A DNA stretch of 64,000 bases, taken from assembly GCF_050303215.1 (NCBI RefSeq), contig NZ_JBNLBH010000006.1, positions 47,969 to 111,968 of the forward strand. Reading direction: 5' to 3'. The notes beneath the pieces were generated by a model that was given only the letters and a program-made list of their open reading frames with translations, was not told the origin of the DNA and did no database searches. This stretch comes from Haliangium sp050303215. Its GTDB lineage: Bacteria > Myxococcota_A > Polyangia > Haliangiales > Haliangiaceae. Positions 15,087-41,148 of the stretch are shown here, piece after piece (the stretch's first letter is position 1; each line of letters opens with the position of its first letter). Position numbers and translations under genes: made by a program.

Positions 15087-18000
15087 GTGTCACAGTCGCC
15101 CCCGCCGCCCCTGACGAAGCCTCGCTCACCCGCGGCCGCCGCCCTCGCGCTGGCGGCCGTGGCTTTGACCAGCACCGCCTGCGTCGGCAGCGCGGCGCCT
15201 CGGTTCTCGCCCGACATCTCGGCCGCGCTCGCGCAGGCGGAGATGCGCCGGCTCGAGACCGAAAACGCCTACCTGTACTATCGCGAGGGCCAGCGCGAAC
15301 AGGCCCTACGGGTCGCCGCACGCCTGGAGGGCTGCGCCGGGGCCCTGCGCGAGCACGCCCGCCTGCACACGAGCTACGCCCGGGCCAAGATGGTCATCGT
15401 CATGCCCGACTTCGCGTACAACAACGCATTCGTGGCCGGGCCGGGGCTGGGGCAGGAGGCGTACTCGGTCATCCCCACCCACAACACCTTCGACTTCACG
15501 TCCGAGACCGGGCTGCCCGGTGATCCCTCGTATATCGGGTGTCACGAGGTGGTGCACTACGTGCAGCTCATGCAGGTGGACGGGGTGTGGCGCTGGCTCA
15601 ACACGATTTTCGGCGAGCTCATCACTCCTCACCTCGGCCTCGACGGCTGGTTCGTCGAGGGCCTGGCCACGTTCTACGAGAGCCGGCTCCAGCCCGGCGC
15701 CGGACGTATGTCCTGGCCGGTGTGGCGAGGCATGTTCCACGCCGGGGTGGCCGAGGACCCCATCGGCGGCGGCGACCTGAGCGGGTTCAAGCGGGCCTCG
15801 CAGTGGGGCAACCAGTACCACGTGGGCAGCTTCTTCATCGAGTTCCTGGTCGAGCGCTACGGCGAGGACAAGCTGTGGCACTTGATCGCGGTCCAGGGGC
15901 GCTCGTTCTTCTTCCCGCTGTGGGTGAGCCTGCGCTTCAAGTATGTCTACGGCAAGAGCCTGTCGGCCCTGATCGACGAGTTCGCTGCCTGGACCGCCGA
16001 GCGCTTCCCGCCCCGGTCCCGGCCGCCCGGGCAGCGCCGCATCCGCGACCTCGGCCTCAACGCCCGCTACGCCCGCGCCCCGAGCGGCGCCGAGGCCGTG
16101 CTCGCCTACGACCACGACCAGCCCCCGCGCCTGTACGTGTACCGCCCCGACGGCTCGCTGTGGCACGAGCAGGCCCTGGCCGACCTGTTGCCCCCGCGCC
16201 GCGTGGTGAGCCCCGGCGCACCGGCGCTGAGCTCGGGGCTCTCGTTCACGGCCGACGGCCGCTATCTGTACTTCACTCTGCTCGACCAGGGCTCGATCAT
16301 GGACGTCGCCCGCCTGATCGCCTTCGACGTCGAGCGCGGTGTCATGCGGGTGGCGCGCACCGACATCGGCGGCGTCGGAGGCGCGATCTCGCCCGACGGG
16401 GCGATCTTCTACCTGAGCCGCCCGCGCGGCGATCGCATGGACCTGGTGGCCCTGGACCCGCACACCGGCGGGTCCAGGGTGGTGGTCGAGGCCGGCCCGC
16501 GCGAGTACCTGCTCCAGCCCGCCCCCTCGCCCGACGGCGCTCGCCTGGTCGTGAGCGCCTTCGACCCCGCGGACGGGTTCACGCTGCGGCTGTACCGCAG
16601 TGATGGCGCCCCGCTCGGCGCCATCGACACCGGCGGCCGACGCGCCTATGGAGCCAGCTTCGCCACCGACGATCGGGTGGTGTTCCTGGCCGAGCACGAG
16701 GGCCGGTTCCAGGTCTTCGTGCACGATCTCGGCCGCCCCGGGGTCCGCCGGGTGAGCGACGCCCCCTACCTGGCCTTCGCGCCCCGCGCCGGCGGCGGTA
16801 CGGTCCGCTTCCTCAACCGCGAGGGCTGGGGCTGGACCCTCGACGAGGTCGCCCTGCCGGCGCCCACGACCGCCCCGGCGCCGAGCTCGGACCCGGTGTC
16901 CGAGGCTGCCCCCGCGCCGGTGCCCGGCGCCGGACCCGACCCGGTGTCCGAGGCCGCCCCCGGCCTTCCGCCCGCAGCGACGCCCGCAGCGACGTCCGCC
17001 GCGACGTCCGCCGCGCCTGGCGCCTCGGCGGTTCGGGTGACTGCCCCCGGGGCCTCGGCGGTCCGGGCCACGCCGGTCACCGCCCCGCCACGGGTCCTGT
17101 CCGACAGCGCCTACAGCCAGTTCGACCACCTGTTCGTGCCTCAGCTCCACAGCATCGCGGCCATCGGCGTGGACGAGGCCCTCTTGCTCGGGCTCACCCT
17201 GTCCGGGGCCGACCGGCTGTCCTTCCACAACTGGAGCCTCACCGGCGTAATCCAGCCCGGCTCGCGCCGACTCGGAGGCGCGCTGGCGTACGTCAACACC
17301 CAGCTCGCGCCCGTCATCATCGGGCTGTCGGCCTCGCAATTCGACTGGGAGATCGAGCTGCGCGATCAGGACGACAACCTCATCGCCACCCGCGATCGGC
17401 TCCAGCGCGACGCCGACCTGTTCGTCCAACGCAGCTTCTACGGCAGCGTAGACCTCACCCTGGCAGCGCTGTACACCGACGATCAGCGCCCCGATGACGA
17501 CAACCTGGTGCTGCGCCGCCGGCGCCTGGCCGGCCCGGCCTTGGCGCTGTCGTATCAGGCCGGCGAGGCCACGGCCTTCACCGGCCGCCGCCGAGTCCTG
17601 GGCGCGTCGATCGAAGGTGCCCTGTACCCCGCGGCCGTGAACTCGCTGGACGAGTCCTTCACCGACCTGCGCGCGCAGCTCGACCTCACCCTGCCGTTGC
17701 CGCTGTCGCATCGGCACGCGCTCGACCTGCGCCTGCGCGGCCGCACCCTGTTCGGCCTCGACGACTACGACCTGATCCAGGTCGGCGGCCTCGGCACCCT
17801 CGCCAGCCTGTACCAGCGCAGCGACGGCCCGGAGCCCCCGCGCTACGACGCCGACCAGGTGCTGCCGCCGCGGATCCGCTTCGTCGAGCTGTTGCGCGGC
17901 TTCGAGGACTACCCCATCGGCACCGACCGAATCGCCATCGCGGACGCGACCTACCGCTACCCGCTCATCATCGACCGCGGCTTTGCCTCCACCTTGTGGG

Positions 18001-18224
18001 TGCTGCCGGCGCTGTTCTTCCGCCAGATCGACTTCGAGCTGTTCGCGGCCGGGGCCCTGCGCGGCGCCGACCTCGACCAGCACCTGCACGCGGCCGCCGG
18101 CGGCTCGGTCGCCCTCGATCTGGCCCTGTGGCTCGTGCCCCTCACCGTCCGCTATCAGCTCGCCCAGCGCCTCACCGACGACGAGGCCCTGGTCCACGAC
18201 GTCGCCTTTGGGCTGACCTTCTGA
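15087..18224 (+). CDS. Surface lipoprotein: zinc-metalloprotease-like domain, beta-propeller and C-terminal beta-barrel
   Basis: 1045 residues from GTG 15087. A signal peptide ends in LTSTAC (lipobox). Residues about 100-310 hold a gluzincin-like protease domain: HEVVH at 153-157 is a HExxH zinc motif, and E191 in WFVEGLATFYE is the expected third ligand. Residues about 325-590 contain TolB/WD40-like propeller blades (LSSGLSFTADGRYLYFT, GGAISPDGAIFYLSR). A Pro/Ala-rich linker follows. The last 350 residues read as a beta-barrel of the surface-antigen/Omp85 type, with alternating aromatic strands, GFEDYPIGTD and a terminal Phe. The combination suggests a protease domain presented through or beside its own outer membrane barrel; that arrangement is inference. 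Confidence 0.75.
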   Translation: MSQSPPPPLTKPRSPAAAALALAAVALTSTACVGSAAPRFSPDISAALAQAEMRRLETENAYLYYREGQREQALRVAARLEGCAGALREHARLHTSYARAKMVIVMPDFAYNNAFVAGPGLGQEAYSVIPTHNTFDFTSETGLPGDPSYIGCHEVVHYVQLMQVDGVWRWLNTIFGELITPHLGLDGWFVEGLATFYESRLQPGAGRMSWPVWRGMFHAGVAEDPIGGGDLSGFKRASQWGNQYHVGSFFIEFLVERYGEDKLWHLIAVQGRSFFFPLWVSLRFKYVYGKSLSALIDEFAAWTAERFPPRSRPPGQRRIRDLGLNARYARAPSGAEAVLAYDHDQPPRLYVYRPDGSLWHEQALADLLPPRRVVSPGAPALSSGLSFTADGRYLYFTLLDQGSIMDVARLIAFDVERGVMRVARTDIGGVGGAISPDGAIFYLSRPRGDRMDLVALDPHTGGSRVVVEAGPREYLLQPAPSPDGARLVVSAFDPADGFTLRLYRSDGAPLGAIDTGGRRAYGASFATDDRVVFLAEHEGRFQVFVHDLGRPGVRRVSDAPYLAFAPRAGGGTVRFLNREGWGWTLDEVALPAPTTAPAPSSDPVSEAAPAPVPGAGPDPVSEAAPGLPPAATPAATSAATSAAPGASAVRVTAPGASAVRATPVTAPPRVLSDSAYSQFDHLFVPQLHSIAAIGVDEALLLGLTLSGADRLSFHNWSLTGVIQPGSRRLGGALAYVNTQLAPVIIGLSASQFDWEIELRDQDDNLIATRDRLQRDADLFVQRSFYGSVDLTLAALYTDDQRPDDDNLVLRRRRLAGPALALSYQAGEATAFTGRRRVLGASIEGALYPAAVNSLDESFTDLRAQLDLTLPLPLSHRHALDLRLRGRTLFGLDDYDLIQVGGLGTLASLYQRSDGPEPPRYDADQVLPPRIRFVELLRGFEDYPIGTDRIAIADATYRYPLIIDRGFASTLWVLPALFFRQIDFELFAAGALRGADLDQHLHAAAGGSVALDLALWLVPLTVRYQLAQRLTDDEALVHDVAFGLTF

Positions 18225-18230
18225 GCCGCG

Positions 18231-18263
18231 CCGGCCTGCGCCGGCCTGCGCCGGCCCGCGCTG
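18231..18263. repeat. Tandem GCGCCGGCCT repeats after a stop codon
   Basis: Just over three copies of a 10-bp unit begin a few bases after the metalloprotease gene stop. They are comparable to the 16-bp array at 312 and to the GCTGACCTCGACC direct repeat at 20316-20342, both also directly after stops. Confidence 0.7.
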
Positions 18264-18330
18264 GCTCGCCCCGACCGGCGCGCGGGCCCCCTTGGTGGCG
18301 CTCCGGGCCTGTGCGACACTCGCCGATCTG

Positions 18331-19497
<1,167 letters not shown>

Positions 19498-19564
19498 GCG
19501 TGCCCGCGCGACCACGAACCGAGCTGAGCGCGGCCGGACCCGCGCGCGACCGAGAGACCCTGCC

Positions 19565-20320
19565 ATGAAGATCGCCGCCCTGCAGACCGACATCGTCTGG
19601 GAGCGTCCCCAGCACAACTTCGATCAGCTCGCGCCCACCGTGGCCGCCGCGGCCGCCGCCGGCGCCGAGCTGGTGATCCTGCCCGAGATGTTCGCGTGCG
19701 GGTTCTCGATGGACACCGCCGCCGTGCGCGAGCCTCCCGACGGCCCCAGCGCCGCCTTCCTCCGCCGCACTGCCCGCGCCCACGGGCTGTGGATCTGCGG
19801 CTCCTTCCCCGAGCTCGACGGCGGCGACCGGCCCTACAACACCCTGCTCCTGGCCGGCCCCGGCGGCGAGACCCACCGCTATCGCAAGCTGCACCCGTTC
19901 ACCTTCGCGCGCGAGCACGAGCACTATCAGGCCGGCGCCGACTTCCTCACGGTCACCATCGCCGGGGTCCGGACCAGCTTCTTCATCTGCTACGACCTCC
20001 GCTTCGCGGACGAGTTCTGGACCCTGGCCGACGCCACCGACGCCTACGTCGTCATCGCCAACTGGCCCGAGCGGCGGCGCGAGCACTGGCGCACCCTGCT
20101 GCGCGCGCGCGCCATCGAGAACCAGGCCTACGTGATTGGTGTCAACCGCGTCGGCGAGGGCAGCGGCTTGATGTACACCGGCGACAGCGCCGTCATCGAC
20201 CCCTGGGGCGAGACCCTGGTCGAGGCCCGCAAGGACCCCACCACGCTGCTGGCCGAGATCGACCCCGCCCGCGTGGCCGAGGCGCGGACCAAGTTCCCCG
20301 TGCTCGCCGATCGCCGCTGA
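19565..20320 (+). CDS. Omega-amidase-type carbon-nitrogen hydrolase (nitrilase superfamily)
   Basis: 251 residues. The Glu-Lys-Cys triad of the nitrilase superfamily is visible as E41 in LVILPEMF, K108 in HRYRKLHPF and C142 in FFICYDLRF. The size and these contexts match YafV/Nit2 omega-amidases, which hydrolyse alpha-ketoglutaramate to 2-oxoglutarate and ammonia. It lies 67 bases downstream of the aminotransferase gene on the same strand, so it should remove that enzyme's product and drive the transamination. It is cytoplasmic. Confidence 0.88.
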   Translation: MKIAALQTDIVWERPQHNFDQLAPTVAAAAAAGAELVILPEMFACGFSMDTAAVREPPDGPSAAFLRRTARAHGLWICGSFPELDGGDRPYNTLLLAGPGGETHRYRKLHPFTFAREHEHYQAGADFLTVTIAGVRTSFFICYDLRFADEFWTLADATDAYVVIANWPERRREHWRTLLRARAIENQAYVIGVNRVGEGSGLMYTGDSAVIDPWGETLVEARKDPTTLLAEIDPARVAEARTKFPVLADRR

Positions 20321-20448
20321 CCTCGACCTCGCTGACCTCGACCCGAGTCTGCCATCGAGCCCCGTCGTCGTCGCGCGGGCCGATCCCCCAGCTCGCTTCT
20401 GCCCACCACCGCGAGCAGTCCCCTGGACCCGCCGTCATGGGGCCGTGA

Positions 20449-20454
20449 TACACT
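20449..20454 (+). promoter_or_regulatory. -10-like TACACT before the enhancer-binding protein gene
   Basis: TACACT ends eight bases before ATG 20463 and no ribosome binding site is visible, again pointing to a leaderless start. Confidence 0.35.
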
Positions 20455-20462
20455 ACACAGCC

Positions 20463-21893
<1,431 letters not shown>

Positions 21894-21914
21894 GACCGAG
21901 CCGGGGCGCCGCGC

Positions 21915-22502
21915 TCAGCCCGCGCCGGCCAGGCGCAGGAGATCCACCAACATGCGGTAGGTGAGCCCCCACACCACGTGGCCGTCGTAGCGCCAGCACG
22001 GGAAGCGCTTGGTGAGCGGTCCGAGCTTGTAGGGGTGCTCGCCGTCGAGCTCGCCCGAGGCGGCGCGCTCGAGCGGCAGCCAGAAGCTGTCCTGGGCCTC
22101 GTGGCCGAGCACTACCGGCGCCGCCCGGGTCTGCACGAACACGAAGGGGGCGACGACCATGGGTATGATGTTGCCCTTGGCCACGGCCCGCACCGGGCCC
22201 AGGCGCCCGATCAGACGGGCGTCGCGGTCGAGGTCGAGGCCCACCTCCTCGCGGGTCTCGCGCACCGCGGTGGCGCGCAGGTCCTCGTCGTCGGGGGCCT
22301 CGCGCCCGCCGGGCAGGCTGATGTGCCCGGACCAGCGGTCGTCGGCGCGCTCGGCCCGCTTCATCAGCAGGACCTCGGGCAGCTCGTCGCGATAGCGCAG
22401 CAGGGCCGCCACCGCGGTCCGCACCGAGCGGGTCTCGGGGTCGGTGCGGGGCGCGGCGGCCAGGCGGCGCTCGATGTGGGCGAGCGAGAAATCCACCGGC
22501 AT
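21915..22502 (-). CDS. Nudix hydrolase, CoA pyrophosphatase-like
   Basis: 195 residues. The Nudix box G-x5-E-x7-REUxEExGU is seen in GGREAPDDEDLRATAVRETR followed by EEVGLD. RWSGHISLPGG upstream is the characteristic approach of the NudL/CoA-diphosphatase group, which cuts CoA to phosphopantetheine and 3',5'-ADP. The substrate is inferred from that group resemblance. Its ATG directly abuts the TGA of the flavin reductase gene, so the two genes form an operon with coupled translation. Confidence 0.85.
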   Translation of the reverse strand: MPVDFSLAHIERRLAAAPRTDPETRSVRTAVAALLRYRDELPEVLLMKRAERADDRWSGHISLPGGREAPDDEDLRATAVRETREEVGLDLDRDARLIGRLGPVRAVAKGNIIPMVVAPFVFVQTRAAPVVLGHEAQDSFWLPLERAASGELDGEHPYKLGPLTKRFPCWRYDGHVVWGLTYRMLVDLLRLAGAG

Positions 22503-23054
<552 letters not shown>

Positions 23055-23227
23055 GCTCCCCTGTTGGTACCATGTGCACACCGCCTGCGGTCACTCCATG
23101 TGTACCTGCCCCGTGCCCCTTTCCAGGCCCGCCGCTTGCGATAGACTGTTGCTCCAAGCCGCGGCCCTGTCGGTCACGCGCCGCCGTACCGACAGGCCGC
23201 CCCCCGTATGCGTCATAGGTCCGCCAC

Positions 23228-26443
<3,216 letters not shown>

Positions 26444-26451
<8 letters not shown>

Positions 26452-27291
26452 CCATCACCACACCCTGCCCCCGGAGGAGACCCTGGCGGTCATCAACAGC
26501 CACCTCGGGCGCTTCATGCTCCACGCCGACGAGCTCATCCAAGAGTGTCGCAGCTTCGGCGAGTCCATGCGCAGCTCACTCGAGAGCCAGCTCGACAAGA
26601 TGAACGGCACCGTCGCCCGCTCCCTCGACGAGGCCGCCCAGCGGGCTGCACAGTCCCTGGATGGCAAGCTCGACAGCGCCCTCGGCGATCGCCTGACCGC
26701 CCTGCGCCAGGAGCTCGACCAGCTCGTCCACATGGCCGAAGGCGCCGCGGAGGGCGCCAGCGCGACCGCAGCGCCAGTCGCCAACCCGCGCCCGCTCGCG
26801 ACCGCCGTGCCCGCGCCCGCGGCCATCGCCCCGGGCCCGCGCCGGCTGGCCGTCCCTCTGCTGCTGCTCCTGTCCAACCTCATGCTGGGCGCGCTGCTGT
26901 TGCTGTCGGTGCTCGAGCTCGGCCCCGACCGCACGTCGGCGGTCACCACCGCCGCCGTGGTCGATGCCGGACCGGTGGACGAGCACCTCGCCGCTGATCT
27001 CGGCGACGCCGGCCCTACCGGCGCCCCGGAGAGCGCCCTCATCGCCCTGTGCAGCTCACTCGCCGAAGGGCCCGACACCACCCAGGCCTACGCCTTCGTG
27101 GCGGCCGCGGCGGCCGACTCCTGCCCCCGCACCGCCGGAGCGGTAACCGCCAACGTGCTCGGCGGCCTGGGCGCCGACGCCGTGCTCCAGGAGCGCGCCA
27201 AGGCCGGCGCCGAAAGCCCCGCCAAGCCGCCCAACAAGCGCCGCCGCGGCAACAAGGCCGGGGACGGAGGGTCGAAGCCCAAGAAGGGTTC

Positions 27292-27295
<4 letters not shown>
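26444..27295 (+). CDS. Coiled-coil single-pass membrane protein, third gene of the operon
   Basis: 283 residues from TTG 26444, whose codon lies inside the end of the preceding gene. Residues 1-100 are helical with coiled-coil character (SSLESQLDKMNGTVARSLDE, DGKLDSALGDRLTALRQELD). A Pro/Ala linker leads to one membrane segment at about 143-163 (VPLLLLLSNLMLGALLLLSV). The outside part of about 90 residues has two cysteines (ALCSSL, DSCPRT) that could pair. The tail is very basic (KRRRGNKAG). The topology would link a cytoplasmic coiled coil to the periplasm, suiting an adaptor between the GTPase and the SEDS-PBP protein. The stop overlaps the next ATG by four bases. Confidence 0.65.
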
Positions 27296-33849
<6,554 letters not shown>

Positions 33850-33872
33850 GCGCACGCGCCGCCGGCTGGTGG

Positions 33873-34391
33873 CTACTTCTTGCCTCGAGGCCGGAACGTG
33901 AGCGGGTAGCGCACCTGCACCTTGCGAGCGCGCGCGAACTGCAGCGTGCGAACGAGATCCGTCACGCACTGGCGAAACCCAGCGTCATCGAGCGCAGGCG
34001 TCACCTCGATCTTCTCGATCGTGGCCACGCGGCCATCCTCACCGATGAAGAACTCGAGCACGACGACGTACTTCTCCACCGCCGCGCTCTCGGGGTGCTG
34101 CTCAAGATGACGATCGAAGCAGCTCAGGAACTCGGACATCCTGCTGCGTATGGTGGCCCGGATTTCCTGCGCCTCCGGGCTGGGCTTCGACGGCCCAGTG
34201 CTGTCCACCTCGGCCGTGGTCATCGGCGCTGCCGGCGCTGCCGGCGCCACCGCGAACGCACGCCCAACGGCGGCCGTGAAGCCCGACGGCACCGTGCCCG
34301 CCGTCCACATACCCAGGACGGCGCACGAGGGCAAGAGCCCCAGCAATGCGACGAAGACAGCGCCGCGACGAATACACCTCGATGAGTTCAT
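33873..34391 (-). CDS. AgmX/PglI C-terminal domain lipoprotein
   Basis: 172 residues from ATG 34391 (AGGAG nine bases upstream). Signal MNSSRCIRRGAVFVALLGL ends in LPSC, a lipobox, so a lipid anchor is likely. Residues about 70-170 match the AgmX/PglI C-terminal domain common in myxobacteria: FLSCFDRHL, VVVLEFFIGEDGRVATIEKI, then FRQCVTDLVRTLQFARARKV and YPLTFRPRGKK. Two conserved cysteines could pair. The fold is TonB-C-like. In Myxococcus, AgmX-type proteins belong to gliding complexes, but most copies are uncharacterised. A TonB-dependent receptor is divergent from it, so a role in contacting that receptor is possible. A broken copy of its last 28 codons lies at 51834. Confidence 0.75.
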   Translation of the reverse strand: MNSSRCIRRGAVFVALLGLLPSCAVLGMWTAGTVPSGFTAAVGRAFAVAPAAPAAPMTTAEVDSTGPSKPSPEAQEIRATIRSRMSEFLSCFDRHLEQHPESAAVEKYVVVLEFFIGEDGRVATIEKIEVTPALDDAGFRQCVTDLVRTLQFARARKVQVRYPLTFRPRGKK

Positions 34392-34615
34392 GAACCTCAC
34401 TCCTGACAACGGCACGGGCGGGGCAGTGCCGGCGCGCTCAAGCTAGCACGTGACAGCAGCTATGCGCGCACGGCCATCAACGGCGCCGGCGGAACCGCTT
34501 AGGTCTGTCCGTTGCCGTGGCCCGTGTCCGAGCCGCCGCCGGCTGGTAATGGGCCGTAATGGCGCCGCCGCCGCACCGAGTGCTACCGTAGCGTCCGACT
34601 TAGATCACGTCCGAG

Positions 34616-37096
34616 GTGCCCCCTGTCTGCTGTCACGACGACTCACCGCGCCCTATCGAGGCTCCTGGCTGCGTCACTGATGCTGCTCGGGCTGTCCTCG
34701 GCCGCCGCTCAAGAGGCGCCCGACCGCGCCGAGCCGAGCCAACCCCAGCCCCCAAGGCCGGCGCCCACGCCCCAGTCTCCCCCCATCCTCGTGGACGAGG
34801 AGCTGCCGCCGCCACCATCGTCGCCTCCTCCCAGGCGGAGCCCCAGCTCACGGACCAGGTCCAGGACGTCCTCGGCCCGCAGCCACCGCCACCGCTGCCA
34901 CGGCTCCCGGCGCCGCGGCCGGTCGCCGGACCCGCGCCGAAGCCCCTCACGCCCGGCCCCAGCGTCGTACGCCTGGGCTCCCGCATCGCCCGGCGAGAGC
35001 CCCTCGCCCCGGTGGGCGTCGAGATCCTCGACCGCACTGACCTCGCCCGGTTCGGCGCGGCCACCCTCGGCGAGGTCCTGCTGGAGCTGCCCTGGCGCAA
35101 GCACGCGATCGACATCGACTACATCAGCCCATTCTTCACCGACTTCGGCTCATCCGACGCCAGCATACGCGGGCTCGGCGTCTCCCGCGCCCTGCTCCTG
35201 GTCAATGGTCGGCGATACCTCTCCGGCAGCGCCGGCGCCGCGACCACGGTGGATCCCAACCTCATCCCCCTGGCGGCCATCGAGCGGGTCGAAATCCGCG
35301 AGCACGGGGGCGCAGCGGTCTACGGCGCCGGCGCCGTCAGCGGCGTCGCCAACGTCGTCACCCGCACGAGCATCGACAGCGCCGAGGCCAGCGCGTACTC
35401 CAGCGTCGCGGTCGATGAGTTCTCCACCTGGCAGGCCAGCTTTGCAGCCGGCGCCTCGCCCGGGGGCGCCAACGCCATCGTGGCCGGTGAGTACATCCTA
35501 CAAGACGCCCCCTGCAGCTACTACATATACGCTCCCTCGAGCGCCTGCCCGGGATACGAGGCGCTGATGCCGTCCGCGCGGCGCTTGAGCCTATTCTCGG
35601 CTGGCGACGTCGCCCTGGACGAGCATGTCCGAGCCTTTTATCAAGCCGCCGCCGCGTACACGCCGGAGTGGTCCCACTACCAACTCGTCGCCGGCGTCGA
35701 CGGACGCTGGTCGGTGCCATCCCTCACCGCCGAGCCCGTTCGCTGGGAGCTCGCCTACCACCACGGCCGCAGCGACACCGAGGCGGTGCACGGCGGCCAC
35801 CTCGAAGCCAGCGGCGTGGTCGCCGAGTTCCCCTGGGGCGGCCACCTGGCCACGGCCCTCGGCGCCGAGCTTCGCACCACCTCCGAGCGCCCGCCATCAC
35901 CACAGCCGTACCCTTCCACCCTTCGCATCCTCACCGTCCCCGACGTCCTCCCCGTCGCGCACGAGCTGTGGGCCGCCAACGCCGAGCTATCACTGGTCCC
36001 GCTCGCAGGGCGGCCCGGCGCCCGCTGGCTCGAGCTGAGCGCGGCCATGCACCGCTTCGATGACAGCAGGATCGGCTCGGGCGTGAACTGGGAGCTCGGC
36101 GGGCTGTGGAAGATCGGCGCCGGATTCGCCGTCCGCGCCGGCTATGGCAGCGCGCTCCAGATCCCGTCGATCTCCGACGTCTTCCGGGCCCGCTACGGCG
36201 ATCGATTCTACCCCGCCGATCCCTGTGACGCCACCGACGGACGCTCCTCCGCGGAGCAGTACAACTGCTCGAACGACGGCGTTCCGGACACCTTCGTCAC
36301 CGGCTTTCGCCAGCTCCCGCTCGAGCTCACGCGCGACCCGGACCTGCAGCCCGAGCAGAGCCGCACCCTGACCACCGAGCTGGTGTATCAGGCGTCCGGC
36401 ATACACGACCAGACGTCCAGCAAACACGACCTCACCCTGAGCGCCGGATACTTCGACATCGAGACCGAGCGCGCCATCACGCTGGCGAGCCCGTACCACC
36501 TGTACAACGGCTGCTATCGACGCATCAATGCGGCCCGCGTCACCCCCTATTGCGACGCCATCGAGCGCGATCCGGACACCTACCGCATCGAGCGCATCTC
36601 CGCCATGCTCACCAACGCGGGCCGGAGCCACAGCGCGGGGCTCGACGTTCGAGGCCAGTATCGTTATCAGAGTCCGCACAGCGAGTTCCGCCTGTCGGCT
36701 CGGGCCGCGCGCATGTTGACCTTCGAGCACCCCCAGGGCATCGCCGACATCCTCACCAGCGACGCCGTGATCGACCCCGCCATCATCCCCAAGTGGATCT
36801 TCCGCCTGTCCACGCTGTGGCGCCGAGGCCGCGTGAGCCTCGGCGCACAGCTCCGCTCACAGGGGCGCTGGAACGACAGCCGTGGCGGCGCATCGAACGG
36901 GTACTTCTACACCATCGCCGACGTGCATGGCGGCTACTCCTTTACGTGGGGCCCGAGACAGCTCGACCTGACCGTGGGCGTGAACAACCTGGCCGACGCA
37001 TCGACCGCCGAGGATCGCGATCGCTACCTCACCCCGGCCTGGATCCATGACTCCCGACACCGCGCCTACTACGCCCGCCTGAGCCACCGCTTCTGA
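34616..37096 (+). CDS. TonB-dependent receptor, probably frameshifted near the N-terminus
   Basis: The receptor frame gives about 826 codons. The plug domain runs from about residue 130 (VGVEILDRTDLARFGAATLG, LLLVNGRRYLSGS, LAAIERVEIREHGGAAVYGA). A 22-strand-type barrel follows and ends YYARLSHRF with a terminal Phe. It would import a ligand across the outer membrane using TonB energy. The N-terminus in this frame has no signal peptide, whereas the next frame (34632 to about 34830) encodes RLLAASLMLLGLSSAAAQ followed by a Pro-rich linker, exactly what a receptor should have. A single-base deletion around 34790-34850 would explain this. The true start is unresolved. Ligand unknown; no TonB box is certain. 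Confidence 0.75.
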   Translation: MPPVCCHDDSPRPIEAPGCVTDAARAVLGRRSRGARPRRAEPTPAPKAGAHAPVSPHPRGRGAAAATIVASSQAEPQLTDQVQDVLGPQPPPPLPRLPAPRPVAGPAPKPLTPGPSVVRLGSRIARREPLAPVGVEILDRTDLARFGAATLGEVLLELPWRKHAIDIDYISPFFTDFGSSDASIRGLGVSRALLLVNGRRYLSGSAGAATTVDPNLIPLAAIERVEIREHGGAAVYGAGAVSGVANVVTRTSIDSAEASAYSSVAVDEFSTWQASFAAGASPGGANAIVAGEYILQDAPCSYYIYAPSSACPGYEALMPSARRLSLFSAGDVALDEHVRAFYQAAAAYTPEWSHYQLVAGVDGRWSVPSLTAEPVRWELAYHHGRSDTEAVHGGHLEASGVVAEFPWGGHLATALGAELRTTSERPPSPQPYPSTLRILTVPDVLPVAHELWAANAELSLVPLAGRPGARWLELSAAMHRFDDSRIGSGVNWELGGLWKIGAGFAVRAGYGSALQIPSISDVFRARYGDRFYPADPCDATDGRSSAEQYNCSNDGVPDTFVTGFRQLPLELTRDPDLQPEQSRTLTTELVYQASGIHDQTSSKHDLTLSAGYFDIETERAITLASPYHLYNGCYRRINAARVTPYCDAIERDPDTYRIERISAMLTNAGRSHSAGLDVRGQYRYQSPHSEFRLSARAARMLTFEHPQGIADILTSDAVIDPAIIPKWIFRLSTLWRRGRVSLGAQLRSQGRWNDSRGGASNGYFYTIADVHGGYSFTWGPRQLDLTVGVNNLADASTAEDRDRYLTPAWIHDSRHRAYYARLSHRF

Positions 37097-37157
37097 GGTG
37101 ACATGCGCGACGCCCCCCCGAGCGTCGCCCACGCTCACGCGCCCGGCGCTCCCTCGC

Positions 37158-40988
<3,831 letters not shown>

Positions 40989-41056
40989 GCCAATCCCCTG
41001 TCCCTCGCAGACCCCTGTGCGAGCCAACCGAGTCTACCACGAGCGCGCCATGTTGG

Positions 41057-41085
41057 TTGCACCAAGCGCCCCCCGCGAGTAGAGT
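41057..41085 (+). promoter_or_regulatory. Sigma70-like promoter of the FG-GAP lipoprotein gene
   Basis: TTGCAC (41057-41062), a 17-base spacer and TAGAGT (41080-41085). The leader of about 57 bases ends in GGAGGTGAT, an almost complete Shine-Dalgarno match, just before ATG 41149. Confidence 0.6.
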
Positions 41086-41148
41086 CTGATTTGGGAGCGG
41101 CCGCACGGGCCGTCTGCGACCATGGTCGGGCGTTGATTGGGAGGTGAT

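Noticed and set aside
15306..18197. 963-codon open frame on the minus strand
   Set aside because: It is antisense to the metalloprotease gene; its text is low-complexity Gly/Val/Glu/Gln typical of the complement of GC-rich codons, with no domain. The same holds for 8015-10282, 29851-32205, 32431-33969 and 23675-25081 on the minus strand.
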